Numbered from the stretch's first letter, positions 15,891 through 25,002 are shown. The stretch is DNA of 50,208 nucleotides from Candidatus Handelsmanbacteria bacterium (GCA_016867395.1 VGJS01000027.1:1-50208); one strand, 5' to 3'. Notes: a model not told the origin generated them from the sequence alone. Numbers and translations are program-made.

Positions 15891-17108
15891 TCACGAATGG
15901 GCAGGGGGCCAGGGCTCGAGGCAGGCCCCGGTGGGCCGGGGTCCTCTGGGCCGCCAGCGGAAGGAGTCGTAGGACGGGTAGGAGATATCGAGCCAGGAGG
16001 TTTCGAGCCGGCGGTGCCCTTCGTGGCGCGAGCTAAGGGCCGCCTCCAGCACCCCGCTGGTCAGCACCGTGCGCTCCACTGGGTAGGTGGGTTGGCCGGT
16101 AAGGAACATCTCCTCCAGATTGAGCGAGAGGTAACTGAAGTGGGAATAGGACCCCACCGACCCGCCGTGACCCTGAAGGTAGAGTTCGGTGGCCTGCACC
16201 TTTCCGCCCACCCTGGCCGCGTACGCCAGGTCAGTGACGTACCCGTTGAGCATCAGGATCGCCCCCTTGGTCCCGTCGCGGTACTCGATGAGAAAGATCG
16301 CCGGATGCTTGCAGTGTTCCTCCATGCTGCCGGCGGGTTTGGTCTCGATAGAGGCGCAGGCCGCCTCGGCCAGGTCGCGCGACCAGCGGCCCTCGCGTGC
16401 GGCCTGCCACACCGCCTCGCCCTCCAGGCAAGTGACCGCCTTCACGCCCGTCTCCCCGCCCTTGCGGCGCTCCACCATGCACTGCAACCCTTCAAGGGTG
16501 TGGAAGCCGTAGATGTCCAGTCCGGAGAAACCGATGGCAATGGCCTCGGAGATGGGGGATTCGGGTTCGTGTTCCAGCCAGGGATTGCGCCAGCCCAGGG
16601 GCACGGTGGAGCCGGCCATGAAGGGGGCGCCTACTTGTTTGGCCCGGTCGTACATCCACTTGATGTCGTGCCAGTTGTAGGACAGATGTTTGTCGTTGAA
16701 GATGGGGGCGGCCCGGCCGCTGGTACTCATCACCCCGCAGATCTGCTCCATGAAGTACTTGCGCGGAAAGAGGTGCTGCTCCTTCTCGTTCCAGGCGTAG
16801 TCCCCGTGTTCGCCGATGAGCAGCACCCCGTCCACCGCCAGCTTGTCAGTGCCCAGGGTGAGGGCCTTGACGATACTTGGATAGATGGGCACCCCGTGAT
16901 CGGCGGCCAGCCCCCGGCCAATGTCGGCGCTCTCCCACATCGAGGCGCCGGCCTTCTCGGGAAACTGGTCGATGTAGATGGAGGCCACCTCGACCCGGGG
17001 CTGCTGCATCCCCTCGTCGGTGGGAAACCCTTTGAGGAACTTAGTGACGATCACGTCGGCGTGGGAAAGGGCGCGGTACTCAGTGAGGATGGCGGCGATC
17101 TTCTTCAT
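15891..17108 (-). CDS. Conserved protein of unknown function, distant Gfo/Idh-like
   Basis: 405 aa, no signal peptide. The order of elements recalls a Gfo/Idh/MocA enzyme: an N-terminal alpha/beta part (KIAAILTEYRALSHADVIVT), then VPIYPSIVKAL, LAVDGVLLIGEHGDY, and a C-terminal sheet part (IFLIEYRDGTKGAILMLNG). However, GxGxxG and EKP are missing; at the EKP place stands IFNDKHLSYNW. It may not bind NAD(P). Similar proteins occur in Planctomycetes-type genomes next to sugar-catabolism genes (recollection, not searched). Third gene of the operon after the amidohydrolase and the TIM-barrel enzyme, 10 nt from the latter. The last 15 residues are Pro/Arg-rich and may come from the deletion that removed the start of the next gene. 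Confidence 0.55.
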   Translation of the reverse strand: MKKIAAILTEYRALSHADVIVTKFLKGFPTDEGMQQPRVEVASIYIDQFPEKAGASMWESADIGRGLAADHGVPIYPSIVKALTLGTDKLAVDGVLLIGEHGDYAWNEKEQHLFPRKYFMEQICGVMSTSGRAAPIFNDKHLSYNWHDIKWMYDRAKQVGAPFMAGSTVPLGWRNPWLEHEPESPISEAIAIGFSGLDIYGFHTLEGLQCMVERRKGGETGVKAVTCLEGEAVWQAAREGRWSRDLAEAACASIETKPAGSMEEHCKHPAIFLIEYRDGTKGAILMLNGYVTDLAYAARVGGKVQATELYLQGHGGSVGSYSHFSYLSLNLEEMFLTGQPTYPVERTVLTSGVLEAALSSRHEGHRRLETSWLDISYPSYDSFRWRPRGPRPTGACLEPWPPAHS

Positions 17109-17118
17109 CCCGTTCTCC

Positions 17119-18072
17119 TCAGAGGGTGGCCAGGGCCGCCAGCAGGGCCTTTAGGTACCCCACCGAATAGGCCATGCCCTGCTCCACCAGAGGGCCGTCC
17201 CCCTCGATGGCGGGGATGTGGTCCGGGTTGATACAGCCGGAGAAACCGACCCGCTTCAACTCCAGCAGGACCTTGAAGGGGTTGAGGTCGCCGTCGTCGA
17301 GCAATACCTCCTCGAAGGCCCCGGCCGTGGCCAGACTGGCGCGCACGTTGCGCAGGTGCACCATGAGGATGCGGCCCTTGCGGCCATAGTTGTGCAGTTC
17401 GTCGAGGACCAGGCTACTGCCGCCGGCCTCAGCCCGGGTGCCGCAGCAGTACAGGTATCCCACGCTGCGGCTGGGAAAGGCGTCGATGACCCGGTGGTAC
17501 CCCAGGCCGCCCAGGGGGGTCTCCACGTTGGGGGTGTCCGAGGGGTGGATGGCCAGCTTCACCCCGCACTCCTCGGCGACGGGCACCAACTGAGAGTAGG
17601 CCACCGAGAAACGCTCCCACCACTTCTCTAGCTCCTCGGGCGTGGGAATCTTTGCCGCCGGCCGGGCCAGGGCCTCGCCCCGGGAGCGGTACCCGCCCCG
17701 GTGGGTGGAGCGGTAGGCGCGCATCTGCTGGGGGAAGGTGTCCCCGGCAAAGCGCTGCCGGGCAATGGGCAGACCGGCAGCGCCAAAGATCCGCAGGGCC
17801 TTACAGGAATGGACCAGTTCCTTGTCCCCTCCCTTGCGGCCCTGGACGAACTTCTCGGTCAGGTCGGGCAAGGTGACCCGGTTGATCTCCAGGCCGTAGG
17901 AGGCCAGCTTCTTCTTGATCTTGAGCAACGCGTCCAGATCCGGGTATCCCTGCTCCTTCACCCCCGGAAAGTACCCGCCGTTGCCAAAATCCAGGCAATC
18001 CACGCCCAACTGCGTCACCTTCTTCAGATATCTGTCGGACAGATCGCCGTGCCACACCGATATCTTCAACAT
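17119..18072 (-). CDS. Mannonate dehydratase-like TIM-barrel protein
   Basis: 317 aa. Segments match UxuA-type mannonate dehydratases in order: LAIHPSDTPNVETPLGGLGY, GYLYCCGTRAEAGG (Cys), MVHLRNVRA (His/Arg), LLDDGDLNPFKVLLEL and CINPDHIPAIEGD. UxuA removes water from D-mannonate to give 2-keto-3-deoxygluconate in hexuronate breakdown. Some motif residues differ (CINPDHIP rather than the usual RPDHG), so another sugar acid or an isomerase role is possible. Next to an amidohydrolase that could be a uronate-isomerase relative, it suggests a uronate-type pathway (inference). Confidence 0.7.
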   Translation of the reverse strand: MLKISVWHGDLSDRYLKKVTQLGVDCLDFGNGGYFPGVKEQGYPDLDALLKIKKKLASYGLEINRVTLPDLTEKFVQGRKGGDKELVHSCKALRIFGAAGLPIARQRFAGDTFPQQMRAYRSTHRGGYRSRGEALARPAAKIPTPEELEKWWERFSVAYSQLVPVAEECGVKLAIHPSDTPNVETPLGGLGYHRVIDAFPSRSVGYLYCCGTRAEAGGSSLVLDELHNYGRKGRILMVHLRNVRASLATAGAFEEVLLDDGDLNPFKVLLELKRVGFSGCINPDHIPAIEGDGPLVEQGMAYSVGYLKALLAALATL

Positions 18073-18088
18073 CTCCCTCTCCTCATTT

Positions 18089-19405
18089 TCAGCCCTTCCA
18101 ATTGGCTAAGGTGCCCTCGTAATCGAACAATTCGTGCGCATTCCCCCGCATCAACCGCTCCACCAGGGCCGGCACCTCCCGCGAAGCCAGCCAGTCCTCG
18201 GCCACCAGCTCGTTGAGGGCCTGGGCCAGGCCGCGCCGGGCGATGCGGGCATGGCCGGGCACCAGCTCCACGGGCATGTAATCCCCGCCAAAGGTGAGCA
18301 GCTTGTTGGCCGGCGCCGCCATCAGGAACTCCTTGACGAAGCGCACCCCGGCCAGGGGGTTGATGATCCAGGCCCAGCACATATCGATGTACGCGTTGGG
18401 GTAGTGCTTAGCGATGGCGATGGCCTCGTCCTGGTACGGGTAGGTGATGTGCATGATCACAAAGGGGGTGTCCGGGTGCTGGCGGAGCAGCTCGCACATG
18501 TCCCCGGCGTTGTGGCGCAGCCGGTTAAGGGGCATGTTGCTGTTGCCGGCGTAGTACCCGGTGTGCAGCTTGACCGGCAGTTTGTACTCCGTGGCCTGGC
18601 GCACGCAGTAGTGGAAGAGGTGGTCCTGGATGGCCTTGTGCTCGGCATCGCTCAGGGCCTTGGCATCCTTCAGGTAACGGGCAAAGAGCGGGGCCGCCTC
18701 CTGGGCGCTCACCTGGGCGTAGTCGAGCTTGCGAGCATAGGCGCTCTGGTTCTTGACCGCAATGGCTCTGGGTCCGTAGGTGGCGAAGGACCAGTCGATG
18801 AGCTGGTGCCAATCCTCGAGGGAGTGCACCTCGCGGCCGGCGAGTTTGGCTACATAGAGCACGTCCAGGCCGGTGCTCAGGCGCACGAAGCTCAGGTCCT
18901 GGCATAGTAGTTCGGGCTGGGCCGTCTCCATGAAGAGGCCCTCCTCCAGGGAGTTGACCTGGCAATGCTCGACCAGGGAGACCTCTTTCAGGACGTGCTG
19001 GTAGTAGCCGGGCACAATCAGGGCGGCCACCCGGTCCGAGACCTCCTGCACGGTCTCGGCGCTCAGGTCGTCGATGCCGTAGAGCATACGCACGGACTCG
19101 CGCACGTTCTGCAGATAGCCGGTGTGCCGGGCCCGCTCATAATATTTGCCCACCAGCTTCCACTTGTCCTTGGGCGAAACATCCGGGCGAAAGAACTGCT
19201 GGTAATCGGCAGGCGGCAGGCCGGCCACCACCAGGTCCGAGTCGGCGTAGTGGCTCAGGAGCACGCTGAAGTCCTTGACCGTCCGCTCGGGCCGCGGGGA
19301 GTTCTCCGGCCGCTGGAGGCGGGTCGACTCCTCCAGCAGATGCTCGTGGGTATCGACAAAGGGGGTCTCCTCGACCAGTTGGGCAATCTCTTCGGCAAGG
19401 CCCAT
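18089..19405 (-). CDS. Amidohydrolase-superfamily metal-dependent hydrolase
   Basis: 438 aa. The superfamily HxH is changed to VDTHEHLLEE (residues 17-26), with later metal or catalytic segments LHTGYYAGNSN (His), VIMHITYPYQDEA (His) and FGGDYMPVE (Asp). The general pattern resembles amidohydrolase_2 and uronate isomerases. The first gene of a three-gene operon with the mannonate-dehydratase-like protein and the unknown 405-aa protein; TGGAG lies upstream of the ATG. Substrate unknown; a sugar-acid or lactone hydrolase or isomerase is likely. Confidence 0.75.
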   Translation of the reverse strand: MGLAEEIAQLVEETPFVDTHEHLLEESTRLQRPENSPRPERTVKDFSVLLSHYADSDLVVAGLPPADYQQFFRPDVSPKDKWKLVGKYYERARHTGYLQNVRESVRMLYGIDDLSAETVQEVSDRVAALIVPGYYQHVLKEVSLVEHCQVNSLEEGLFMETAQPELLCQDLSFVRLSTGLDVLYVAKLAGREVHSLEDWHQLIDWSFATYGPRAIAVKNQSAYARKLDYAQVSAQEAAPLFARYLKDAKALSDAEHKAIQDHLFHYCVRQATEYKLPVKLHTGYYAGNSNMPLNRLRHNAGDMCELLRQHPDTPFVIMHITYPYQDEAIAIAKHYPNAYIDMCWAWIINPLAGVRFVKEFLMAAPANKLLTFGGDYMPVELVPGHARIARRGLAQALNELVAEDWLASREVPALVERLMRGNAHELFDYEGTLANWKG

Positions 19406-19479
19406 AGGGCTCCAGGGGGTTGGCGTGGCGGCCTCAATATATCAATTTCCCCGGATGGTATCCATCGGGAGGGCAGGCC

Positions 19480-19893
19480 ATGCAATACGCTTTTGAGCTG
19501 GAATTCGGGGTGCGGGACTACGAGTGCGATCTGCAGGGGGTGGTCAACAACGCGGTGTATCTCAATTACCTGGAGCATACCCGCCACGAGTACCTCAAAA
19601 CCCTGGGCCTGGACTTCGCCGGCCTGCACCGCCAGGGCTGCGACCTGGTGCTGACCCGTTGCGAGCTGGACTTCAAATCTCCCCTGCGCAGCGGCGACCT
19701 CTTCGTGGTGCGCCTGAACCTCTCCCGGGAGAGCCGGCTGCGCTTCGCCTTTTTCCAGGACATCTATCACCTGCCCGACCAGCGCCTGGTCCTCCAGGCC
19801 AAGGCCATCGGCACCGGCCTGATCGGCGGCCGCCCCGCCCTGCCTCCCCAACTGCAGGCCGTGCTCGCAGGAGGCGGCGGACCAAACCCCTAA
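19480..19893 (+). CDS. Hotdog-fold acyl-CoA thioesterase (YbgC/FadM/4HBT family)
   Basis: 137 aa. The N-terminus FGVRDYECDLQGVVNNAVYL carries the family's D-x-x-G-V-V-N/H-x-x-Y signature (usual catalytic Asp is in RYAETDAMGVV; here ECDLQGVVNN). YLNYLEHTRHEYLKTLGLDF and the RCELDFKSPLRSGD strand are also typical. It hydrolyses acyl-CoA or aryl-CoA thioesters. ATG 19480 has GGGAGG upstream. It stands alone, and its stop codon touches the 200-nt palindromic element. Confidence 0.85.
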   Translation: MQYAFELEFGVRDYECDLQGVVNNAVYLNYLEHTRHEYLKTLGLDFAGLHRQGCDLVLTRCELDFKSPLRSGDLFVVRLNLSRESRLRFAFFQDIYHLPDQRLVLQAKAIGTGLIGGRPALPPQLQAVLAGGGGPNP

Positions 19894-20093
19894 GAGCGCC
19901 TAACGAAATGCCCTTTGGGCGTCGCGCGGCTGCGAGGCGCAGCGGACGGCATTGCCCTCATTCGGCGTAGCTATGATTCGCTACGCCTGCTGCCGCTCGA
20001 CCCTTCGGGTTGGTGACCTTCGGTTGTGGGCGCCTTGCCGCTGCGCCCCTCGCTCGCGCTTGGGCCGACAACCCTCATTCCGTTAGGCGCTCT
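19893..20093. repeat. 200-nt element with terminal inverted repeats and inner hairpins (attC-like or MITE-like)
   Basis: AGAGCGCCTAACG (19893-19905) is repeated in exact inverse at 20081-20093, and pairing extends to AATG/CATT with one mismatch. Inside are GGCGTAGC-TATGATTC-GCTACGCC, ACCC-TTCG-GGGT-like and GC-rich arms with partial symmetry (CGCAGCGG). The ends contain GCCTAAC and GTTAGGC, which fit the integron R'' (RYYYAAC) and R' (GTTRRRY) boxes. The span is 191 nt between them, long for attC. Stops of both flanking genes lie at its edges. No integrase or transposase is present. It could be a lone attC, a MITE or a large REP-type element. Confidence 0.6.
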
Positions 20094-21504
20094 AAGGCAC
20101 CGGCAGGATATGCAGCGTGTAGCGCTGCCTGGCCCGCTCCCCTTCCTGGTCATACACCTCGATCTCCACCTCCAGTTCCCCCACCTCTTCGGGCGTTCCC
20201 CGGACCAGCCCGGACTCCGCATCCACCTGCAGCCACCCCGGTCCCTCCACCAACCGGTAGCGCAGAGGCCCGCCCCGGTGGTGGAAATCGGCGCGGGCCC
20301 GATAGCGGTATTGGGCGCCGACGAACTCCTCGACCACCGGCGAACTGAGAAAACACAGGCCGGGAATATCGAGGCACCACACGTCGTTGGTCAGCGGCCA
20401 GGAGTTGCCGCCCACCACCCACAGCTTGCCGTCGTGGACGTAGGCCGAAAGCTCGTGGCGGGCCGACCAGATCTCGGGACAGGCCAGTTCCCGCCACTCG
20501 GCCCCGTCGGGCGAATACCAGACGTCGGCGAAGTTGTTCCAGGTCGGCTCGGCGCGGAACCCGCCCAGGAGCCACAGGCGGTTCCGGTAACTGAGGGCCG
20601 TGCTCCAGATCCGCCCCGGCCAGGGTGCCTCGTCCAGGGCCTTGGTCCAGTTCCGGCCGTCGGGGGAGGACCACACCTCGCGGTAGGCCTTGAAGGGGTG
20701 GTAGCTGGTGATGCCCCCGCCCACCAGCCACAACTGCCCCTGATGCACCGCCAGCATGCCGAACACCTGCCTGGGGGACCAGGCTGTTTGGGCGGTCTCC
20801 AGCATCCACTCCCGGCCATCGACCGAGGACCACACGTCGGCGTGCAGGGCCCCATTGCTCTTGCCGCCCAGCACCCACATGCGGCCGGCAAAGACCGCCC
20901 CGCCGGTGGCGTAGCGCCCTTTCCAGGGGGTCTGGTCGTTCACCTTCTCCCAGTGTGATCCGTCGGCCGAGGCGAAGAGGGTGCCGTCGTTGTCGGCCAC
21001 CCACATGTGATCCCCGTACACCCAGTTCACCGGGATATTGATGCCGCTCGCCGAGGGGATCACGCCATCCTGGCGCCATTCCACCCCGTCGGCCGAACTC
21101 CACACATCGGCCACCAGGCCGGGGGTGTAGCCGCCGAAGAGCCACATGCGGTCCCTGAACACCACCTCCCCGGCCGAGTCGCGGGCGGACCAGGGGCCAT
21201 GCTCCTGCACGCGCACCCAGGTGGGGGTGGGGTGGGCGCGGATCACCTTCACCTCGTACCCGCCCGGCTCCACCCTCAACACATTCCGCCCCACCTGCAA
21301 AGGCAGCGGGCTGGAGGGCTGGCCGCTGGCTGCCGGCGTCCCGTTCACCTGCAGGGCCGTGCCGCCCGCGCCGGCCTCGGCGGTGAGCGAGACGGTCCCG
21401 ACGCCGTGAGCGACATACACCGTGTACTGCCGGCGTGCGGGGCTGAATCCGGGGGAGAGCTTGCCCGGGCTGATGGCCAGGGCTTTCAGGCTGGCTGTTT
21501 CCAT
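20092..21504 (-). CDS. Cadherin-like domain plus kelch-type propeller protein
   Basis: 470 aa from ATG 21504 (GAGGAGG upstream; the frame is open earlier without likeness). Residues 1-90 resemble a cadherin-like beta-sandwich (LKALAISPGKLSPGFSPARR ... YTVYV). Residues 100-390 hold six kelch-like blades of the form R-MW-x-GG ... DVWSS-DG-x-W, a pattern common in kelch/sialidase-like propellers. The last 80 residues are a putative Ig fold (LRYRLVEGPGWLQVDAESGL, RGTPEEVG). No signal peptide is seen, so export is unclear. It lies 10 nt after the ferritin-like/ATP-grasp gene and is co-transcribed with it. Binding or scaffold role is likely. Confidence 0.65.
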   Translation of the reverse strand: METASLKALAISPGKLSPGFSPARRQYTVYVAHGVGTVSLTAEAGAGGTALQVNGTPAASGQPSSPLPLQVGRNVLRVEPGGYEVKVIRAHPTPTWVRVQEHGPWSARDSAGEVVFRDRMWLFGGYTPGLVADVWSSADGVEWRQDGVIPSASGINIPVNWVYGDHMWVADNDGTLFASADGSHWEKVNDQTPWKGRYATGGAVFAGRMWVLGGKSNGALHADVWSSVDGREWMLETAQTAWSPRQVFGMLAVHQGQLWLVGGGITSYHPFKAYREVWSSPDGRNWTKALDEAPWPGRIWSTALSYRNRLWLLGGFRAEPTWNNFADVWYSPDGAEWRELACPEIWSARHELSAYVHDGKLWVVGGNSWPLTNDVWCLDIPGLCFLSSPVVEEFVGAQYRYRARADFHHRGGPLRYRLVEGPGWLQVDAESGLVRGTPEEVGELEVEIEVYDQEGERARQRYTLHILPVP

Positions 21505-21514
21505 GGCGACCTCC

Positions 21515-23638
21515 TCAACAGTAGTGCATCCACTCCCCAGCCTTGCCGGGTAGGTCCGCAAGAGACCCTTTGCATTCCTCCAGCGACTCGCCCACCAGCA
21601 GCAGGGAGATGAACTCCTGGGCCTGGGAAGGGTCGGTGGTGAACAGGACGCCCCGCGAGAGGTGCTCGCCCTTCATCTCGACGGGGAAGCGCCCCTCCAG
21701 ATGAGCCGCAAACTGCGAGATGCCTCCCAGCCCGGCGCTCTCGCACTGGCGGCGGTTGAGGATCAGCCACAGCGCCGTGCGCGAAGCGTTCACCCGCCGG
21801 GCCAGGCCCAGGGCCACCCGGCCCATGGTGAAGCGGGGATTGATCTCGACGATGGGTTTGAGCCGCAGCTGCCCGCCCTGGCGGAAAACCAGGGCGTCCA
21901 CCCCCAGGGGACCGGTGTACCCGGTCGCGGCGAGGCGGGCGGCCAGGTATCCAGTCAGGGTCTCCCAGAAACGCCAGAGCCGGCGCTGGTCGCGGCCCTC
22001 GCCGCAGAGGAAACGCCTTCCCTCCAGGTCCAATTCCCCGAGGGGCTGGCTGACGAAGGATCCGCAGTACTGGCCGCGGGCATCGGTGAGAAAACGCGTC
22101 CACCCCAGGAAGCGGGCCTGGCCCGGGGCCTGGATCTCGATCTGGGCCGACAGGTCCGCCACCTTCTCCAGCCAGGGCTCCACCACCACCTCGCCCTGCC
22201 CCTCCAGCAAACGGGCCACCTGCGCCAGCTGGTCGGCCCTGGGCTGCAGCGGTTCCAGGCGGACCTGGCTCTGACCGGCGGCGCCAAAGGCGCCTTTCAC
22301 CACCACCCGCTCCCAGCCCTCGGCCGCCAGGCGGGCCACCTGGGTCTCGACCTCTTCCATACCAGCGCAGGCTCGGCCCACCACCTCCGGGCCGCCCAGC
22401 CAGTCTTCGCCGCAGGTGGGCAGGAAATCGCCCAGCGCCGACACACTCCAGGCTTTGGAGTAGAGGGATCGCCACTCCGCCCGCCACCCCTGCGGCACTG
22501 CCAGCAGCTGGCGCAGGGGCGCGGCGACCCGCTCCACCTGCGGGCTCCAGCCCCAGGGCCGCAGGTCGCGCAGTTTGCGCCGTGCCAGTTCACCGGCCAG
22601 GGGACTGCCGGGCGGGTGTTCCACCAGCTCGGGCACGGCATATCCGGCCCGGCCCAGGCGGCGCAGGAAAGGCAGCGAAGGCCGCCGGGGCACCAGCACC
22701 ACGTCGTCGGGGGCGCACAGGTACAGGGGAAGGAGGGCCAGGTCCTCGGCCAGCTGCCGCACCGGCTGCGAGGGGGTGAACCCTGGGCGGATCACCTGGC
22801 TCTCGCATGAAGGGTCAAACCAGTACACCGAGGGACAGCGCCCCTTGGAGCGGGCGTAGAACTCCAGCTCATCGACGAAGGCCGCCGACAGCCCCGCCTC
22901 CAGCCGGCCCTGGCGGTTGAAGCCGATGCCCTTGGCGCGGCTGGGGGTGAGGGGCATCTGCAGCGCCTGCTGGTACGCCTCCCATTCGCTGAGCGCCGGA
23001 TCGCGCCAGCGGTTGAACCAGAGCAGGCCGTGTTTGACGTGCCCGATCTCGTCCTGGTAGATGCGGTCGAGGATCAGGGCGGTGTCGCCGTCGCCCAGTT
23101 TCTGGTACGCAGCGGCATAGTGTCGGGCATAGTCGAGGTTGGCCTGCTCCAGGGTAAGGCTGAGGCGGGCGACGAAGTCCATCGGGCTGGGCGAGGGGGC
23201 GATGGCCCGCCAGAAGAAATCGCTGACCGGGATTTGCCCGAACGCGATGCCCTCCTGGGCCAGCCGTTCCAGGTACATCCGCAAGTGGTCCTGCTCATCC
23301 TTGAGGGTCTGCACCAGGCCGCGCCGAAATTTGTCGGGAGCGTCGGGGAAACGCAGGAGGGCCAGGGCCAGCAGCTCGAGGGCCAGCAGCTCGTGGTTGG
23401 CGAAGAAGTGCAGCACCAGGCCGCGCTCCTTCTCGGTGTGGAGCTGCCGCAACTCGGCGAAGCGCACCCGCTGGCGCTGGTGATAGCGGTCCAGGGCCAG
23501 AAGCGCGGGACGGCCCGGCGCCGCGGGCAGGGCAATGGCCGGCCCCGGAGATTCGTCCTGGTACTGATCCAGGGGGAGCAGCTTGTCGTCGAGGGTGTCG
23601 CCGAAGAGGACGCGCTCGGCGAAGCGGCGTATTTCCAT
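21515..23638 (-). CDS. Ferritin-like (DUF455) and ATP-grasp fusion protein
   Basis: 707 aa. Residues about 50-260 form a DUF455-type ferritin-like four-helix domain with the metal-ligand pattern E83, E115-x2-H118, E164, E197-x2-H200 and H203. Residues about 270-640 form an ATP-grasp ligase domain: VVVKGAFGAAGQSQV (K448 and Gly loop), VVVEPWLEK (E487), GVDALVF (D581) and PIVEINPRFTMG (E598, N600 metal ligands). ATP-grasp enzymes join a carboxylate to an amine or thiol; DUF455 relatives are di-iron-like oxygenase folds. One polypeptide could thus ligate and hydroxylate a peptide or metabolite (inference). Followed by the kelch protein. No amidoligase partner or substrate gene is seen. Confidence 0.75.
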   Translation of the reverse strand: MEIRRFAERVLFGDTLDDKLLPLDQYQDESPGPAIALPAAPGRPALLALDRYHQRQRVRFAELRQLHTEKERGLVLHFFANHELLALELLALALLRFPDAPDKFRRGLVQTLKDEQDHLRMYLERLAQEGIAFGQIPVSDFFWRAIAPSPSPMDFVARLSLTLEQANLDYARHYAAAYQKLGDGDTALILDRIYQDEIGHVKHGLLWFNRWRDPALSEWEAYQQALQMPLTPSRAKGIGFNRQGRLEAGLSAAFVDELEFYARSKGRCPSVYWFDPSCESQVIRPGFTPSQPVRQLAEDLALLPLYLCAPDDVVLVPRRPSLPFLRRLGRAGYAVPELVEHPPGSPLAGELARRKLRDLRPWGWSPQVERVAAPLRQLLAVPQGWRAEWRSLYSKAWSVSALGDFLPTCGEDWLGGPEVVGRACAGMEEVETQVARLAAEGWERVVVKGAFGAAGQSQVRLEPLQPRADQLAQVARLLEGQGEVVVEPWLEKVADLSAQIEIQAPGQARFLGWTRFLTDARGQYCGSFVSQPLGELDLEGRRFLCGEGRDQRRLWRFWETLTGYLAARLAATGYTGPLGVDALVFRQGGQLRLKPIVEINPRFTMGRVALGLARRVNASRTALWLILNRRQCESAGLGGISQFAAHLEGRFPVEMKGEHLSRGVLFTTDPSQAQEFISLLLVGESLEECKGSLADLPGKAGEWMHYC

Positions 23639-23727
23639 GAACCAGATCGATCCCTACTTTCAAGGCGCATGCTTTCCGTAGAAAATACCAAAAAGCCAGC
23701 ACCTGACCACGCCAGAAAGGACCCCCT

Positions 23728-25002
23728 ATGAAAATCACCGGCGTCGAACTCGCTGACCTCCATGTGCCCTTCACCCCCCACACCGACCGGCACCTCAAGT
23801 ACTGGCTGCCCCACTGGCACATCGTGCAGATCTGCAAGATCACCCTCGATAACGGGGTCGTCGGCTGGGGCGAGACCATCCCCAACTACACCTGGGCCCG
23901 CGTCCCCGAGAACATCGCCGAGCGCATCGTCGGCCGCTCTCCCGGCGATCTGCTCTGGGAGGACAGCCTGGGCGCCGGGGTGCAGATGGCCCTCTTCGAC
24001 GCCGTGGGCAAGGCCCTGGGCACCCCCGTGTACCGCCTCTTGGGCGCCAAGGTGCGGGAGTGGTGTCCCCTGTCCTGGTGGGCCATGGACATGCCCCCAA
24101 AGGACTGGGCCATCCAGTGCGCCGATGCCGCGGCACAAGGGTACATGAGCGCCAAACTCAAGGCCCGCACCTGGTACGACCTGCACGCCGCCGTGCAGGC
24201 CATCATCAAGAAGGTCCCGCCCCAGTTCAAGCTCGACTTCGATTTCAACGGCACCCTCGACAATGCCGCCAACGCCGTGGGTTTCATCAAGAGCCTGGAA
24301 CAATACCCCCAGGTGGCGATGATCGAGACCCCCATCCCCCACGGCGACGTGGCCGGCAACCACCACATCCGCTCGCGCATCGACCGGCCCGTGGCCCAGC
24401 ACTGGGGCGACCCGCCCATCATGACCGCCCTCAGCCAGGAGACGACCGACGGCTTCGTGGTCGGGGCCGGGGCCCAGGGCCTGCAGCGCCAGGCCATTGC
24501 CTGCGACCTGGCCAACAAGCCCTTCTGGCTGCAACTGGTGGGCACCGGCATCACCACCACCTGGGCCGCCCACATGGGGGCGGTGCACCGCCAGGCCAAA
24601 TGGCCGGCCGTCACCTGCATGAATATCTGGGAAAGCCAGCTCCTCACCCACCCCATCGAGCTGCGCGGTGGCTATTACCGCGTGCCCGAGGCCCCGGGGC
24701 TGGGCATTGAGATCGACCTCAAGGCGCTCAAGAAATACCGGGTGGATTATTCCTGGGTGGACCCCCCGCGCCACGTGTACCGCTACACCCGGGCCAGCGG
24801 CGAGGTAACCTACTACGGCTGCGGCAAGGAAGCCCTCTGCTGGATCTACCCCCGCGACGCCATGCCCATCGCCGAAGCCGGCTCCAATCTCGATGTCTGG
24901 GAGGACGACGGCACCCGCGAGTTCGCCAAGGTGTATGAGGCGGTCCAGAATGACCACACCCTGCGGCGGGTGGAGAAGGGGAAGAAGAACAAGAAAAAGT
25001 AG
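23728..25002 (+). CDS. Enolase-superfamily (mandelate racemase/muconate cycloisomerase-like) enzyme
   Basis: 424 aa. An N-terminal capping domain and the barrel with K143-x-K145 (SAKLKAR), D170/D172 (LDFDFN) and E200 (MIETPIP) as catalytic base and Mg ligands. Typical substrates are sugar acids, dehydrated or epimerised through an enolate. The C-terminus is extended and very basic (KGKKNKKK). ATG 23728 has AAAGG upstream. It stands alone on the plus strand. The sugar-acid class cannot be read; the many neighbouring sugar-acid genes make a dehydratase plausible. Confidence 0.85.
   Translation: MKITGVELADLHVPFTPHTDRHLKYWLPHWHIVQICKITLDNGVVGWGETIPNYTWARVPENIAERIVGRSPGDLLWEDSLGAGVQMALFDAVGKALGTPVYRLLGAKVREWCPLSWWAMDMPPKDWAIQCADAAAQGYMSAKLKARTWYDLHAAVQAIIKKVPPQFKLDFDFNGTLDNAANAVGFIKSLEQYPQVAMIETPIPHGDVAGNHHIRSRIDRPVAQHWGDPPIMTALSQETTDGFVVGAGAQGLQRQAIACDLANKPFWLQLVGTGITTTWAAHMGAVHRQAKWPAVTCMNIWESQLLTHPIELRGGYYRVPEAPGLGIEIDLKALKKYRVDYSWVDPPRHVYRYTRASGEVTYYGCGKEALCWIYPRDAMPIAEAGSNLDVWEDDGTREFAKVYEAVQNDHTLRRVEKGKKNKKK

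Noticed and set aside
19893..20093. Whole element called a certain integron attC
   Set aside because: Length near 191 nt, continuous pairing where a spacer mismatch is expected, no integrase and no partner site; kept only as an alternative.
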